DNA from: JACVRW01 sp963837445
GTDB taxonomy: Bacteria; Actinomycetota; Thermoleophilia; Solirubrobacterales; Thermoleophilaceae
DNA: 64,000 nt
Assembly (NCBI GenBank): GCA_963837445.1
Contig: CAWINK010000003.1
Span: 62,001-126,000 of the forward strand
Direction: 5' to 3'
The notes beneath the pieces are model-generated. The model made no database searches. It saw nothing but the letters and a program-made list of their open reading frames with translations, and was not told the DNA's origin. The position numbers and the translations under genes are program-made. Shown piece after piece: positions 11,420 through 19,723 of this stretch; position 1 is the first letter of the stretch, and every line of letters starts with the position of its first letter.

Positions 11420-13010
11420 GCCACAGCCGCCCGCCGTCGATCGATTGGGGCCGGGCGACGTTCGCATCCAGCGCGCGCTCCTGAGCGTCTCGGACAAGCG
11501 CGGGCTCGTGGACTTCGCACGCGGGCTCGTCGAGCTGGGGGTTGAGATCGTCTCCACCGGCGGCACGGCACGTGTGCTCGAAGAGGAGGGGATCGACACG
11601 CGGCCGGTGGAGGACTACACCGGCTTTCCGGAGATCCTCGACGGCCGCGTGAAGACGCTCAACCCGCGGATCTATGCGGGACTGCTCGCCGTGCGCTCCG
11701 ACGCCGACCACGTGGAGACGCTCAACGCGCACGAGATCGAGCCGATCGACCTGGTCTGCGTGAACCTCTACCCCTTCGAGCGTGTTTCCGGGCGGCGCGG
11801 GGTGGAGGACCCCGAGGTGGTCGAGAACATCGACATCGGCGGCCCGGCGCTGATCCGGGCGGCGGCGAAGAACCACGCGTTCGCGGTCGCCGTGGTGGGG
11901 CCGGAGAGCTACGACGCGGTGCTGGACGAGCTCCAGGAGTCGGACCGGCGGCTGTCGTTGCGCACGCGCCAGAGCCTCGCTTTGGAGGCGTTTGCGTACA
12001 CCGCGCGCTACGACGCCGCGATCTCGCGCTGGTTTGCCGAGCGTGAGGAGGACTTCCCGGCCCAGTACACGCGCTCGTTCGAGAAGGTGTTCGACCTCTC
12101 GTACGGGGAGAACCCGCACCAGCGGGCGGCGTACTACGCCGAGACGGGCGCACGCACGCACCTGATGTCGATGGTCTCGAAGCTGCACGGCAAGGAGCTG
12201 TCGTTCAACAACCTGCTCGACCTCGACGCCGGCCGGCAGCTGATCGAGGACTTCGAGCTGCCGGCAGCGGCGATCATCAAGCACAACAACCCGTGTGGCG
12301 TGGCCGTGGCCGCCGGCGTGGGCGATGCGTTCGACAAGGCGCTGGCCACCGATACGCAGAGCGCTTTCGGCGGGGTCTTCTGCTTCAACCGTCCGATCGA
12401 CCCGGCGCTCGCGGAGAAGCTCAGCGAGATGTTCGTGGAGGTGGTGTTCGCCCCGGGCTATGACGAGGATGCCCTCGAGCTGCTCCAGCAGAAGCCGAAC
12501 GTGCGGCTGCTCGAGAACCAGGAGCGACGCACCACGCCGATCTCAGAGCACGACATCAAGCGCGTGCGCGGCGGCATCCTCACGCAGGACCGCGACACGG
12601 GGCTCGAGCAGCGCGAGGAGATGCATGTGGCCACGAAGCGCAAGCCGAGCGAGGAGGAGTGGGGAGAGCTGCTGTTCGGCATGCGGGTGTGCAAGCACGT
12701 GCGCTCGAACGCGATCGTGGTGTCGAAGGGGCTCGGGACCGTGGGGATCGGCGCGGGGCAGATGAGCCGCGTGGACTCGGTGCGGATCGCTGTGGACAAG
12801 TCGGCCGCGGCGGGATTCGCCCTCGACGGCGCCGCGCTGGCCTCCGACGCGTTCTTCCCGTTCGCCGACGGCCCTCAGCTTGCGATCGAGGCGGGCGTGA
12901 GGGCGATCATCCAGCCGGGCGGGTCGCAGCGAGACCACGAGGTGGTGGACGCATGCGACGCCGCCGACGTCGCGATGGTGTTCACGGCCCGCCGCCACTT
13001 CCACCACTGA
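11412..13010 (+). CDS. purH: bifunctional AICAR transformylase / IMP cyclohydrolase
   Basis: 532 residues from ATG 11412, typical length. N-terminal MGS-like IMP cyclohydrolase domain (residues ~15-150: 'ALLSVSDKRGLVDFARGL', 'STGGTARVL', 'DGRVKTLNPRIYAGLL') and C-terminal transformylase domain ('SYGENPHQRAAYY', 'GKELSFNNLLDLDAG', 'IIKHNNPCGVA', 'RSNAIVVSKG', 'IQPGGSQRDHEV'). It catalyses the last two steps to IMP. The start is inside the purN 3' end. Confidence 0.95.
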   Translation: MTEPQPPAVDRLGPGDVRIQRALLSVSDKRGLVDFARGLVELGVEIVSTGGTARVLEEEGIDTRPVEDYTGFPEILDGRVKTLNPRIYAGLLAVRSDADHVETLNAHEIEPIDLVCVNLYPFERVSGRRGVEDPEVVENIDIGGPALIRAAAKNHAFAVAVVGPESYDAVLDELQESDRRLSLRTRQSLALEAFAYTARYDAAISRWFAEREEDFPAQYTRSFEKVFDLSYGENPHQRAAYYAETGARTHLMSMVSKLHGKELSFNNLLDLDAGRQLIEDFELPAAAIIKHNNPCGVAVAAGVGDAFDKALATDTQSAFGGVFCFNRPIDPALAEKLSEMFVEVVFAPGYDEDALELLQQKPNVRLLENQERRTTPISEHDIKRVRGGILTQDRDTGLEQREEMHVATKRKPSEEEWGELLFGMRVCKHVRSNAIVVSKGLGTVGIGAGQMSRVDSVRIAVDKSAAAGFALDGAALASDAFFPFADGPQLAIEAGVRAIIQPGGSQRDHEVVDACDAADVAMVFTARRHFHH

Positions 13011-13039
13011 TCGGCGCCCTGTGCGCACACTGCTTCGAC

Positions 13040-13054
13040 ATCTATCGAACAGAT
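13040..13054 (+). promoter_or_regulatory. imperfect palindrome, candidate ArsR-type operator
   Basis: ATCTATCGAACAGAT has inverted ATCT...AGAT ends and lies just before a TACAGT hexamer (13058-13063) that would serve as the -10 for the start at 13080. ArsR regulators commonly bind such short A/T-rich palindromes in their own promoters. A second perfect palindrome, TGTGCGCACA, lies at 13020-13029. Binding is inferred from position only. Confidence 0.35.
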
Positions 13055-13079
13055 GACTACAGTTGGGCCACCGGCTGCC

Positions 13080-13406
13080 ATGAGAGAGCCACACCACCCA
13101 TCCCGCGAGGAGCTTGAGCTTCCCGCCGTACTCCACGCCCTGAGCGACCCGGCTCGACTTCAGATCGTCCGGAAGCTCGCCGACGGCGACGAGTGCACCT
13201 GCGGCACCTTCGACCTGGGTCTCTCCAAGGCGACCCTCTCCCACCACTTCCGCGTACTGCGCGAAAGCGGCGTCGTCCGAACCCGCCCCGACGGCCGCAA
13301 GCGAATGCTCTCGCTGCGCGAGGACGACCTGAACAGCCGCTTCCCAGGCCTGCTGGACGCGGTGCTGGCGGCGCAGAAGACGCGGCGCGTAGAAGCGCTG
13401 CTGTAG
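13080..13406 (+). CDS. ArsR-family winged-helix transcriptional regulator
   Basis: 108 residues from ATG 13080 (an in-frame ATG at 13053 overlaps the upstream palindrome). The winged helix is clear: 'LPAVLHALSDPARLQIVRKLADGDECTCGTFD' followed by recognition helix 'LGLSKATLSHHFRVLRESGVV' and wing 'RTRPDGRKRMLSLREDDL'. The pair 'ECTCG' resembles the alpha-3 Cys site of metal sensors, although a second full ligand set is not seen. No obvious target gene follows (tRNA-Lys on the other strand), so it may regulate itself and a distant locus. Confidence 0.85.
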   Translation: MREPHHPSREELELPAVLHALSDPARLQIVRKLADGDECTCGTFDLGLSKATLSHHFRVLRESGVVRTRPDGRKRMLSLREDDLNSRFPGLLDAVLAAQKTRRVEALL

Positions 13407-13429
13407 CCACCGTCCTGCGGCGCCTTAGG

Positions 13430-13503
13430 TACCCCCGGAAGGATTCGAACCTTCAACCTCGCGCTTAAAAGGCGCTCGCTCTAAACCGTTGAGCTACGGG
13501 GGC
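13430..13503 (-). tRNA. tRNA-Lys (anticodon TTT)
   Basis: 74 nt. Read on the minus strand: acceptor GCCCCCG pairs with CGGGGGT (one G-T), D-stem GCTC/GAGC, anticodon loop CTTTTAA giving TTT, T-arm GAAGG-TTCGAAT-CCTTC. The discriminator is A and no CCA is encoded. Its 5' end overlaps the 3' end of the HNH gene frame by 10 nt. Confidence 0.95.
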
Positions 13504-14271
13504 TCACAGAGCAAATGATGGCGGAAGTGGCGCTGTTGGATGATCGTCCGCCGCCGGTGGCAGTTCGCGCACCTCACCTCGCACTCTGCAATCTCGCGTT
13601 CGAGAGACGCGATCGAGGCTTCGCGGTAAGCGAGCTCGACCACTCCGTACCGCTTCACGCCGACGTGGTCGAAGTCGAGCACCGCGGGGTCGACCTCGCC
13701 GCAGTCGACGCAAGGGGCGCTTTCGAGGTAGCGCTCCAGGAAGAGCAGGTTGCGACGGCGGAGCGGTCGCGGATCGTCGTCGACGCGCTGCTGCCGCCAA
13801 GAGCGTGCGCGCCGCCGCGTCCGTCGTCGGTGGCAGTTCGCGCATACGAGCTCGCAGTTGGCGATCTCTGCGATCACCCGCTCTAGGCAATAGGCCTCCC
13901 GTACGAGCTTGCCCACCTCCATCGTCTTTGGGCCCACGTGGTCGAATTCCAAGACCGCGGGGTCCGCGAGGCGGCAATCTGCGCACCTTCCACCTCGGAG
14001 GATCTTTGTGACGTGCTCCCTCGCGATCGCTCGACGCTTGTCCCGTGCCTCCCGTCGGCAGAGTGCGATCGCATCCGTTGCAATGAGCGGTCGCCGACCA
14101 TGTGATCCGCAGGGTCGGCGGCAGGCTCGGCGGCCGCGGCGGGGAGACGTCTGCAGTCCAAGTGCTTGCTGACGACAGCGACACTCCAAGTGCGCGGCTG
14201 ATCTCTCGGAGCGAACGCCCTTCAGCGCGAAGCTGTCGAGCCTCAGTCCGCCCTCGGTTCTTCGCGATCAT
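13494..14271 (-). CDS. protein with helix-turn-helix and two HNH motifs (frameshifted)
   Basis: Two minus-strand frames join into one product of about 255 residues. The N-terminal frame (from 14271) has a helix-turn-helix-like stretch 'GRSLREISRALGVSLSSAST'. The reading must change frame around 14085-14120; the second frame carries two tandem zinc-type HNH units, each with a CxxC, a central 'FDHVG' and a second CxxCH: 'CADCRLADPAVLEFDHVG...CANCHRRR' and 'CVDCGEVDPAVLDFDHVG...CANCHRRR'. HNH proteins of this kind are usually nucleases of mobile elements or defence; the role here is unknown. It sits between tRNA-Lys and tRNA-Glu and its stop lies inside tRNA-Lys. Could be a decaying mobile gene or a sequencing break. 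Confidence 0.6.
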
Positions 14272-14329
14272 ACGAACACATGTTCGACCTACGGTCGGAC
14301 GGAGCCGACGACCTACAATGGACCGCCTT

Positions 14330-14402
14330 GGGGGCGTGGTCTAGCGGTTAGGACACTGGCTTTTCACGCCAGGGATCGCGGGTTCGAGTCCCGTCGCCCC
14401 TA
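14330..14402 (+). tRNA. tRNA-Glu (anticodon TTC)
   Basis: 73 nt. Acceptor GGGGGCG pairs with CGCCCCT (one G-T), anticodon arm CTGGC-TTTTCAC-GCCAG gives TTC, T-arm GCGGG-TTCGAGT-CCCGT. A TACAAT hexamer (14314-14319) ends 10 nt upstream and is a likely -10. No CCA is encoded. Confidence 0.95.
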
Positions 14403-14428
14403 CTTTCGCCCGGGACTCCGCGCGGGCG

Positions 14429-14773
14429 TCAGTCCCCCCCGGCGGCGGCGTCGGCCTCTAGCCGCGGGTCGTAGCTGCCGCACGAGGCCGCGAAGACCAG
14501 CAGCGCGGCGATCATTCCGGCCCAATGGCTCGTCACCAGCATCACGATCAGGCCGGCCACGCCTCCGGCGACCGCCGAGAACAGCACGTAGGCGAGCGGG
14601 ATGGCGAGGATGCGCGCGGTTACGAGCGAGCACGCCAGCCAGATGAGCGGGCCCACCAGCCAGCCCCAGTCCTCGAAGAAGTCCTCGGACAGTGCCAGAC
14701 CGAGGATGGCGAACGGGATCGCCACCACGATGGCCTGCACCACAAGCGCCTTCCAAAAGAGCCGGGCGTTCAC
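14429..14773 (-). CDS. small membrane protein of unknown function
   Basis: 114 residues, GTG start at 14773 with a TAGTAT hexamer on the minus strand (14787-14782) 8 nt upstream and no ribosome site. Three to four hydrophobic segments are visible (WKALVVQAIVVAIPFAILGL; LIWLACSLVTARILAIPLAYVL; AVAGGVAGLIVMLV; MIAALLVFAASC) followed by a short polar tail. I do not recognise a family. It lies between tRNA-Glu and tRNA-Val and shares a divergent promoter region with tRNA-Val. Confidence 0.7.
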   Translation of the reverse strand: MNARLFWKALVVQAIVVAIPFAILGLALSEDFFEDWGWLVGPLIWLACSLVTARILAIPLAYVLFSAVAGGVAGLIVMLVTSHWAGMIAALLVFAASCGSYDPRLEADAAAGGD

Positions 14774-14800
14774 GGGCGCGGATACTAGACTCGCCCGCCG

Positions 14801-14873
14801 GGGCGGTTAGCTCAGTTGGTAGAGCGCCTGCCTTACAAGCAGGAGGTCGCCCGTTCGAGCCGGGCACCGCCCA
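14801..14873 (+). tRNA. tRNA-Val (anticodon TAC)
   Basis: 73 nt with a perfect acceptor stem (GGGCGGT/ACCGCCC), D-arm GCTC...GAGC, anticodon arm CCTGC-CTTACAA-GCAGG (TAC) and T-arm GCCCG-TTCGAGC-CGGGC. A TAGACT hexamer (14786-14791) is 9 nt upstream. Fragments related to its 3' half, from the anticodon loop to the end, recur at 19623-19666 and 27439-27482, which suggests this gene is an integration site. Confidence 0.96.
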
Positions 14874-15176
14874 TCACCGCGCGCCAGCAATTCTGAAGAG
14901 TCGCAGCGCCGGACGCTGCTGCGTCTCGCGCAAAGCAGCGCTCCCACTGTCCACCGGCCGGACTGCAGCTGTAGTCCGCCGAGACTCATCCCGCTCGGTG
15001 CTTGTGCGATGGCACCGCCCGAACGGGCACTCCAGACGACGGGGTAGACGCGCTGGAGTTTGTGGCGCAATCACACAACCTGGATTAGGTTGGTCTCGCT
15101 CTCTAACGTCAACGGTCGACGCGAGCCGACCAGCTTGGAGGAACAATAATCGGCCAGGTCGGCGGGGCGTAACGAT
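14874..15176. other. intergenic region after tRNA-Val
   Basis: 303 nt without a supportable gene. It is slightly less GC-rich near 15070-15160 and contains the leader of the secreted protein, with GGAGGAACAATAA at 15137-15149 as the best ribosome-binding-like stretch, although it lies about 28 nt before the start used. I see no integrase remnant. Confidence 0.4.
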
Positions 15177-17303
15177 ATGGCGTTTGCCTCTCGCCGGGAA
15201 CGAACGCTCCTGGTTGTGTTGAGCGCGTCCGTCTGCCTGCTCGGATTCAGCGGTGGAGGTGCCCAAGCCACCCAACCTGAGGACACCGACGAGGGCCGGG
15301 CCGGGCCGCAGGCGAAGGTCAGCCAAAAAAGAGGCGAAGAGGCCAGGTCCGCGCTCAGAGGCGATTCCCGGGTCCAGGCGTTGGCTGCCCCCAGCAACGA
15401 CAATTTCGCCGGAGCGACCATCAGCGGAGCAGACGGCACCGTATTTGGCAACAACACCGACGCGACGGCACAGGCCGGCGAGCCCCACATCGCCGGCAGC
15501 CCCCCTGACAGGTCCGTTTGGTACAGCTGGACCGCTCCCGAAAACGGCCCGACCTCGTTCAACGTCCGTGACGCGACGTTCGACACGACGCTCGGCGTCT
15601 TCACCGGCGCTGCCGTGAACGCGTTGACCGCCGTTACGTCCAACGACGACTTCAACGGGGCGCTCCAGTCCAAGGTCACGTTCACCGCCACGGCAGGAAC
15701 GACCTACCGGATCGCCGTGGACGGCTTCAGCGCGGCACAAGGCTCCTTCAGCCTGCAGTACTCCCAGAACAGTCCGGCCAACGACAACTTCGCGACGCCG
15801 GCGACACTCACGGGTGTCACCGGGAAGATCTCCACGAACAGCGGCCGCTCGACCGGCGAGCCCGGCGAGCCCAACCACGGCAGCATTCCGGACAGGAGCG
15901 TCTGGTACTCGTGGACGGCGCCCGAAACCGGGCCGGCGGTCTTCCACACACGCGAGTCCAACTTCGACACCGCGTTGGCGGCCTACACAGGCACGACCAT
16001 CAACGGACTCACGCAGCTGGCAAGCAACGACCAGTTCAACGGGACGAACCAGTCCAAGATCACGTTCGACGCCACGGCGGGCACTACCTACCGGATCGCG
16101 GTGGACGGATTCGGGAGCACCACGGGGACCGTCGGCCTGCAGTGGACGACCAGTCCGCCCGCGAACGACAACTTCGCCCAGGCGCAAGGCCTCACAGGGC
16201 CCGTCGGGCTCAGCCCGGCCACCAGCGTTCGTTCAACCGGCGAGCCGGGCGAGCTCGACCACCACGGCGGTGCCATTGCGGATAACTCGGTCTGGTTCAC
16301 CTGGACGCCCACCGCGAGCGCACCCGCAGTCGTGCGGGTGCTCGACGTCGGCGGCGGCCTCGCCCCCGGTCTGTCGGTGTACACGGGTGGCAGTCTCGGC
16401 GCGCTGACCAGCGTCGGCAGCGGTGCCACGTCCGCCTCGTTCCCCGCCGTCGCGGGGACCGAGTACCGCATCGCCGTGGACGGGAACGCCGGCTCGACGG
16501 GCACGTTCAACCTTGAACACGTGCTTGGGGAATGCAACGGGCTCGCTGCCACGATCATGGGCCGGGGCTCCATCCCGGGCACACCGGGCGATGACGTGAT
16601 CGTCGGAGCCACCGGGGCCGACGACATCTCCGGCGGAGATGGCAACGACACGATCTGCGGCCTCCACGGCGCTGACACGCTGGACGGCGGCCTAGACGAC
16701 GACACGCTCGACGGTGGGGCTGGAGCCGATGTCCTGCGAGGGCTCGGTGGCAACGACAATCTGAAGGCCCAGGACGGCGAGGCAGACGCGTCCATCGACT
16801 GCGACGGTGGCGAGCCCGCCGGCGCGGCGGACGTGGCCGCTGTAGATGACGTCGACCCGGCCGCCGCGAACTGCGAGACGGTCACGGGCTCGGTCCCGGT
16901 CCCGGGCGGCGGGGGTACCGGTGGCACGCCCACACCCCCCGGCGACGTCCAGGCGCTGGCTGCCTCGTTCTCGGTCGCGAAGGCCAAGCTCGGCCGGGTG
17001 ATCACGAGGGGGCTCCGGGTCCGGTTCCGCTGCAGCGCGGCCTGTGCGGCGAAGTTCGACCTGCTGATGGCCCGCAGGACGGCAAGGAAGCTTGGGATCG
17101 TGGCAGCCAGGCCGGTGCGGATCGGCAGGGGAAGCTCGAGGCTGACGGCGGCCGGCAACAAAAACGCCACCGTCAAGCTCACAAAGAAGGCCAAGCGGCG
17201 CCTGCGGAACGCCCTCCGCATCAAGGTCACCCTGCGCAGCACGTTCAGCGACAGCACCGGCAAGAAGATCGTCAAGACGAAGAAGCTGACACTCAAACGC
17301 TGA
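15177..17303 (+). CDS. secreted repeat protein with RTX-like calcium-binding segment
   Basis: 708 residues. A signal peptide (residues ~8-30, TLLVVLSASVCLLGFSGGGAQA) is followed by three repeats of about 115 residues, each starting 'NDNFA' and containing '(D)RSVWYSWTAPE..GP' (third copy NSVWFTWTPT) and 'GT.YRIAVDG'; these resemble pre-peptidase C-terminal-type beta-sandwich modules. Residues ~465-540 carry RTX-type nonapeptides (GGDGNDTICG, GGAGADVLRG, GGNDNL) that bind calcium in other proteins. A basic C-terminal domain (residues ~595-708) follows. No catalytic domain is seen, so an adhesive or matrix role is possible. It is the first gene of the block after tRNA-Val. Confidence 0.75.
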   Translation: MAFASRRERTLLVVLSASVCLLGFSGGGAQATQPEDTDEGRAGPQAKVSQKRGEEARSALRGDSRVQALAAPSNDNFAGATISGADGTVFGNNTDATAQAGEPHIAGSPPDRSVWYSWTAPENGPTSFNVRDATFDTTLGVFTGAAVNALTAVTSNDDFNGALQSKVTFTATAGTTYRIAVDGFSAAQGSFSLQYSQNSPANDNFATPATLTGVTGKISTNSGRSTGEPGEPNHGSIPDRSVWYSWTAPETGPAVFHTRESNFDTALAAYTGTTINGLTQLASNDQFNGTNQSKITFDATAGTTYRIAVDGFGSTTGTVGLQWTTSPPANDNFAQAQGLTGPVGLSPATSVRSTGEPGELDHHGGAIADNSVWFTWTPTASAPAVVRVLDVGGGLAPGLSVYTGGSLGALTSVGSGATSASFPAVAGTEYRIAVDGNAGSTGTFNLEHVLGECNGLAATIMGRGSIPGTPGDDVIVGATGADDISGGDGNDTICGLHGADTLDGGLDDDTLDGGAGADVLRGLGGNDNLKAQDGEADASIDCDGGEPAGAADVAAVDDVDPAAANCETVTGSVPVPGGGGTGGTPTPPGDVQALAASFSVAKAKLGRVITRGLRVRFRCSAACAAKFDLLMARRTARKLGIVAARPVRIGRGSSRLTAAGNKNATVKLTKKAKRRLRNALRIKVTLRSTFSDSTGKKIVKTKKLTLKR

Positions 17304-17785
17304 CCAGCAGTGGGCGGTGGGTTCGAGGCCCATGGTCCGCTTCTAGGGGAAAGCCCCTCCACCACAGGCCTCGCCCGTTCGCTTTGCATGCGGAACGACT
17401 CTCGGACGACTCGCTCCTGCTCTCCCGTGAGCAGCGGCGACCTTGTGGAAGCGCCGTGGAAGCGGCAAACCGCAGCAGACCGCAGCAGAGACGCTGCGGG
17501 CCTGCTGGATGACCGTGGGATATGTGCCACGCCCAGCGGATGCCATGAAGCGGGTCTTCCCCCGCTGCGCCGCCCGGACTGCCGCGCGCAGAGACGCTCG
17601 GCGATACATCCGCAGTAGCCCGGGTCGGCTTCGACCACGCGAAGCTCGCCCGGCTCGATATCCACCTCCCCGCACTCGAGGCCCAGCCGAGCGACAATGA
17701 GGGACTAGCCCGGCCACGCCCGTTTGTCGACTTCTCGCGGTCTGGGCGCAAGCCCGCGGCCCCACCTGCCGACAACTGGACTGGG
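17304..17785. other. intergenic region with repeat copy and tRNA-like T-arm
   Basis: 482 nt with no supportable gene. At 17316-17338 there is a T-arm-like string (GTGGG-TTCGAGG-CCCAT). At 17443-17490 there is a TGGAAGCG-rich stretch ending in a 23-bp repeat (17465-17487) also found at 19530 and 27407. The region may be remodelled integration-site DNA. Confidence 0.4.
17465..17487 (+). repeat. 23-bp dispersed repeat, copy 1
   Basis: Begins GCAAACCGCAGCAGA and ends CGCAGCA; one mismatch (C for G) at position 16 relative to copies at 19530-19552 and 27407-27429. It contains two CGCAGCA units 9-10 bp apart and follows a TGGAAGCGG element also present before copy 2. In copies 2 and 3 it lies shortly upstream of tRNA-Val fragments. 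Confidence 0.7.
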
Positions 17786-19366
17786 GTGGGACGGTCTATG
17801 GGTTCATCCATGCGGTTTCTGCCGCACGCGATCGCGGCAACGTTCGTCGTCGTGGCCGTGCCATCGTTGGTCCTCACCCTCGCGGGTCCCGACGGCCCCG
17901 CCTGGGTGGGGGTGCTTTCCGTGCTCGCGGCGATGGCCGCCTCGCTTGGTCTCGCGGCCGCCGGATCCGCGGTTTGGATCCGGCACCCCGGTTCACAGGA
18001 CACCGTCTTCGCGGACCTCATGCTCTGGGGCTGGCTTCGGAAGTACCGAGCAGAGCGCCGACTGGCGGAGGCGCGCGCCCTTCTCGAGGGTGGCTCAGCC
18101 GCCCTCGACGGCGCGGACGCGGAGACGCGGCGAGATCTGCTCGAGAAGCTGAGCGCTGCGCTCGAGGCGCGGGACACCTACACGCACGGCCATTCCAAGC
18201 GGGTGACGCGCCACTCGGAGAGGATCGCCCGCGAGCTGGGTCTGTCGCAGGAGCTGGTAGCGAAGGTCCGCATAGCGGCCGCTGTGCACGACGTCGGCAA
18301 GATCAAGACGCCGCGCGAGGTGCTCACGAAGCCAGGGCGGCTCGATGACTCGGAGTTCGAGATCGTCAAGCAACATCCGGTTGACGGTGCCCAGATGGTG
18401 CGTGATCTCGGCGACGCCGAGATCACCGCGATGGTGCGCCATCACCACGAGCGCCTCGACGGCACGGGCTATCCCGACCGGCTCGCCGGCGACGCGATCC
18501 CGCTCGGTGCGCGAGTTATTGCGGTGGCGGACACCTTCGACGCGATGACGTCGAGCCGCCCGTACCGGGCCGCCTGCAAGCACAAGAAGGCGCTCGACGT
18601 CCTCGCGAAGGAGGCGGGCGCGCAACTCGACCCGGCGGCGGTCGCAGCGTTCTTGAGGTACTACTCGGGCAAGCGCTCGGTGGGCTGGACTGCGCTCGCG
18701 GCCGCGGCGCCCCAGCGGCTGGGCGCCTGGCTCGGTGGCGTCTTCCAAAACGTGGGTGCAAGCATCGCCCCAGGCGTTCAGAGCCTCGCGGCGGTAGCCG
18801 CCGCAGGGGCACTTGGCGCAGGGCTTGGCGGGGGCGCAGAACCGACATCTGCAGAGGTGGCTCGGAATCAGCCGAGTCAGGCTGCCGAAGCGGCCGACTC
18901 GGGTCGGCGGAACAGCGAGAACCGGCGCGCAGCGAGTGGTGTGACGGACCGGCGCGCGCCGAGTTCCGTTGATGACCGCGAGCCGCGCGACCGCCGCCGA
19001 GCGAAGCGCGGCGCCCCGAACGGAAACAACGCTCCGCGTGCGGGGGATCCGAATGGGGGACGCGAGGGAGGCGGTCCAGGCGGCGACGGCGATGGGTCCG
19101 GCGGCGGCTCCCCGGGCGGAGGCGGAGCCAATACCACCCCACCCGGCTCCGGCGGCGGCACGGACGACTCGACGCCGTCGGTGAGGCTCCCGGACGTGGA
19201 GGTCCCGAAGGTCGACGTGCCGTCGGTGGACCTGGGCCCGATCTCGACCCCTGAGGTCGAGACCCCGCCGATCGAGGTACCGAAGGTCGAGGTGCCGTCG
19301 GTGGACCTTGGCCCGATAAAGACTCCGAAGATCGAGACGCCCGGCATCCGGGTGCCCGGCCTCTAG
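17786..19366 (+). CDS. membrane-anchored HD-GYP domain protein, probable cyclic-di-GMP phosphodiesterase
   Basis: 526 residues. Two hydrophobic helices (residues ~12-34 and 39-63) anchor it; a charged linker leads to the HD-GYP domain (~110-290) with 'DTYTHGHSKRVTRHS', the HD pair in 'HDVGKIKTPREVLTKPG' (His at residue 168), 'HPVDGAQMV', 'HHHERLDGTGYPD' and 'RVIAVADTFDAMTSSRPYR'. HD-GYP enzymes hydrolyse c-di-GMP, controlling surface or motile states. Residues ~330-470 are low-complexity (Gly/Arg/Asp-rich) and the C-terminus has two copies of a VP-K-V-VPSVDLGPI repeat. GTG start at 17786; in-frame ATGs at 17798 and 17810 are alternatives. Confidence 0.85.
   Translation: MGRSMGSSMRFLPHAIAATFVVVAVPSLVLTLAGPDGPAWVGVLSVLAAMAASLGLAAAGSAVWIRHPGSQDTVFADLMLWGWLRKYRAERRLAEARALLEGGSAALDGADAETRRDLLEKLSAALEARDTYTHGHSKRVTRHSERIARELGLSQELVAKVRIAAAVHDVGKIKTPREVLTKPGRLDDSEFEIVKQHPVDGAQMVRDLGDAEITAMVRHHHERLDGTGYPDRLAGDAIPLGARVIAVADTFDAMTSSRPYRAACKHKKALDVLAKEAGAQLDPAAVAAFLRYYSGKRSVGWTALAAAAPQRLGAWLGGVFQNVGASIAPGVQSLAAVAAAGALGAGLGGGAEPTSAEVARNQPSQAAEAADSGRRNSENRRAASGVTDRRAPSSVDDREPRDRRRAKRGAPNGNNAPRAGDPNGGREGGGPGGDGDGSGGGSPGGGGANTTPPGSGGGTDDSTPSVRLPDVEVPKVDVPSVDLGPISTPEVETPPIEVPKVEVPSVDLGPIKTPKIETPGIRVPGL
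19198..19355 (+). repeat. in-frame repeat coding for VPKVxVPSVDLGPI units
   Basis: Two near-identical stretches (about 60 bp each) encode 'VPKVDVPSVDLGPISTPEVE' and 'VPKVEVPSVDLGPIKTPKIE' at the C-terminus of the HD-GYP protein. The pattern (alternating Pro and Val/acidic) is like extended wall-spanning or binding stalks. It is a protein-level repeat, not a mobile element. Confidence 0.7.
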
Positions 19367-19529
19367 CCGCGACCCACAGCGCCCGCTGCGGCTGGGCTTG
19401 AGGACAAGGTTGTAGCGGAGAGCGCCCAGCAGTGCCGCCTTGGACGAGAACAGGGGTGATCCTCCCTAGCCCAAGGGTTTCGCGCGGAAGTACGAGCGGT
19501 TGAGCGCATCTGGAAGCGGTTTGGAAGCG

Positions 19530-19552
19530 GCAAACCGCAGCAGAGCGCAGCA
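19530..19552 (+). repeat. 23-bp dispersed repeat, copy 2
   Basis: Identical over 23 bp to copy 3 at 27407-27429 and one mismatch from copy 1. Preceded by the doubled TGGAAGCGG motif at 19511-19530. Lies 63 nt before the conserved edge of the tRNA-Val fragment. Confidence 0.7.
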
Positions 19553-19615
19553 CAGATCGCGGATTGGTCGGCCGCTGAGCGGTCCGAGCGACAGATAGCA
19601 GCAGTTCGCAGCAGG

Positions 19616-19666
19616 TGCTCGCGCCTTACAAGCAGGAGGTCGCTGGTTCGAGCCCAGTACCGCCCA
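19616..19666 (+). repeat. tRNA-Val 3'-half fragment (attachment-site-like)
   Basis: From 19623 the sequence follows tRNA-Val from its anticodon loop (GCCTTACAAGCAGGAGGTCG) to the end of the acceptor (ACCGCCC-A at 19659-19666), but the T-stem differs with compensating changes (GCTGG/CCAGT), so it derives from a different tRNA copy. The 7 nt before it (TGCTCGC) are not tRNA but are identical in the second fragment. No 5' half exists, so it is not a functional tRNA. A break at the anticodon loop is typical of tyrosine-recombinase crossover in tRNA genes. Confidence 0.65.
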
Positions 19667-19723
19667 TGGCCTAAGCCACGCTTCCGAAGCGAAGCCCGCG
19701 CATCCGCTTCGGTGAAGGTCGCC

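Larger units (their letters stand above)
19367..19723. other. intergenic region with repeat and tRNA-Val fragment
   Basis: 357 nt with no supportable gene. It holds a tandem TGGAAGCGG pair (19511-19530), the second 23-bp repeat (19530-19552), further GCAGCAG units (19599-19615) and a 3'-half tRNA-Val fragment (19623-19666). Taken together it resembles an attachment site with arm-type repeats beside a tRNA core. No integrase gene is adjacent. Confidence 0.45.

Noticed and set aside
15400..16540. Repeats resembling a CRISPR array
   Set aside because: Repeats are about 345 bp apart, in frame, and encode protein modules; no short direct repeats with unique spacers exist in the window.
17316..17338. 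T-arm-like string GTGGG-TTCGAGG-CCCAT
   Set aside because: No acceptor or anticodon arm around it; noted in the intergenic entry but not called a tRNA.
19616..19666. Possible tRNA-Val gene
   Set aside because: Only the half from the anticodon loop onward exists; there is no D-arm or 5' acceptor strand. The same holds for 27432-27482.
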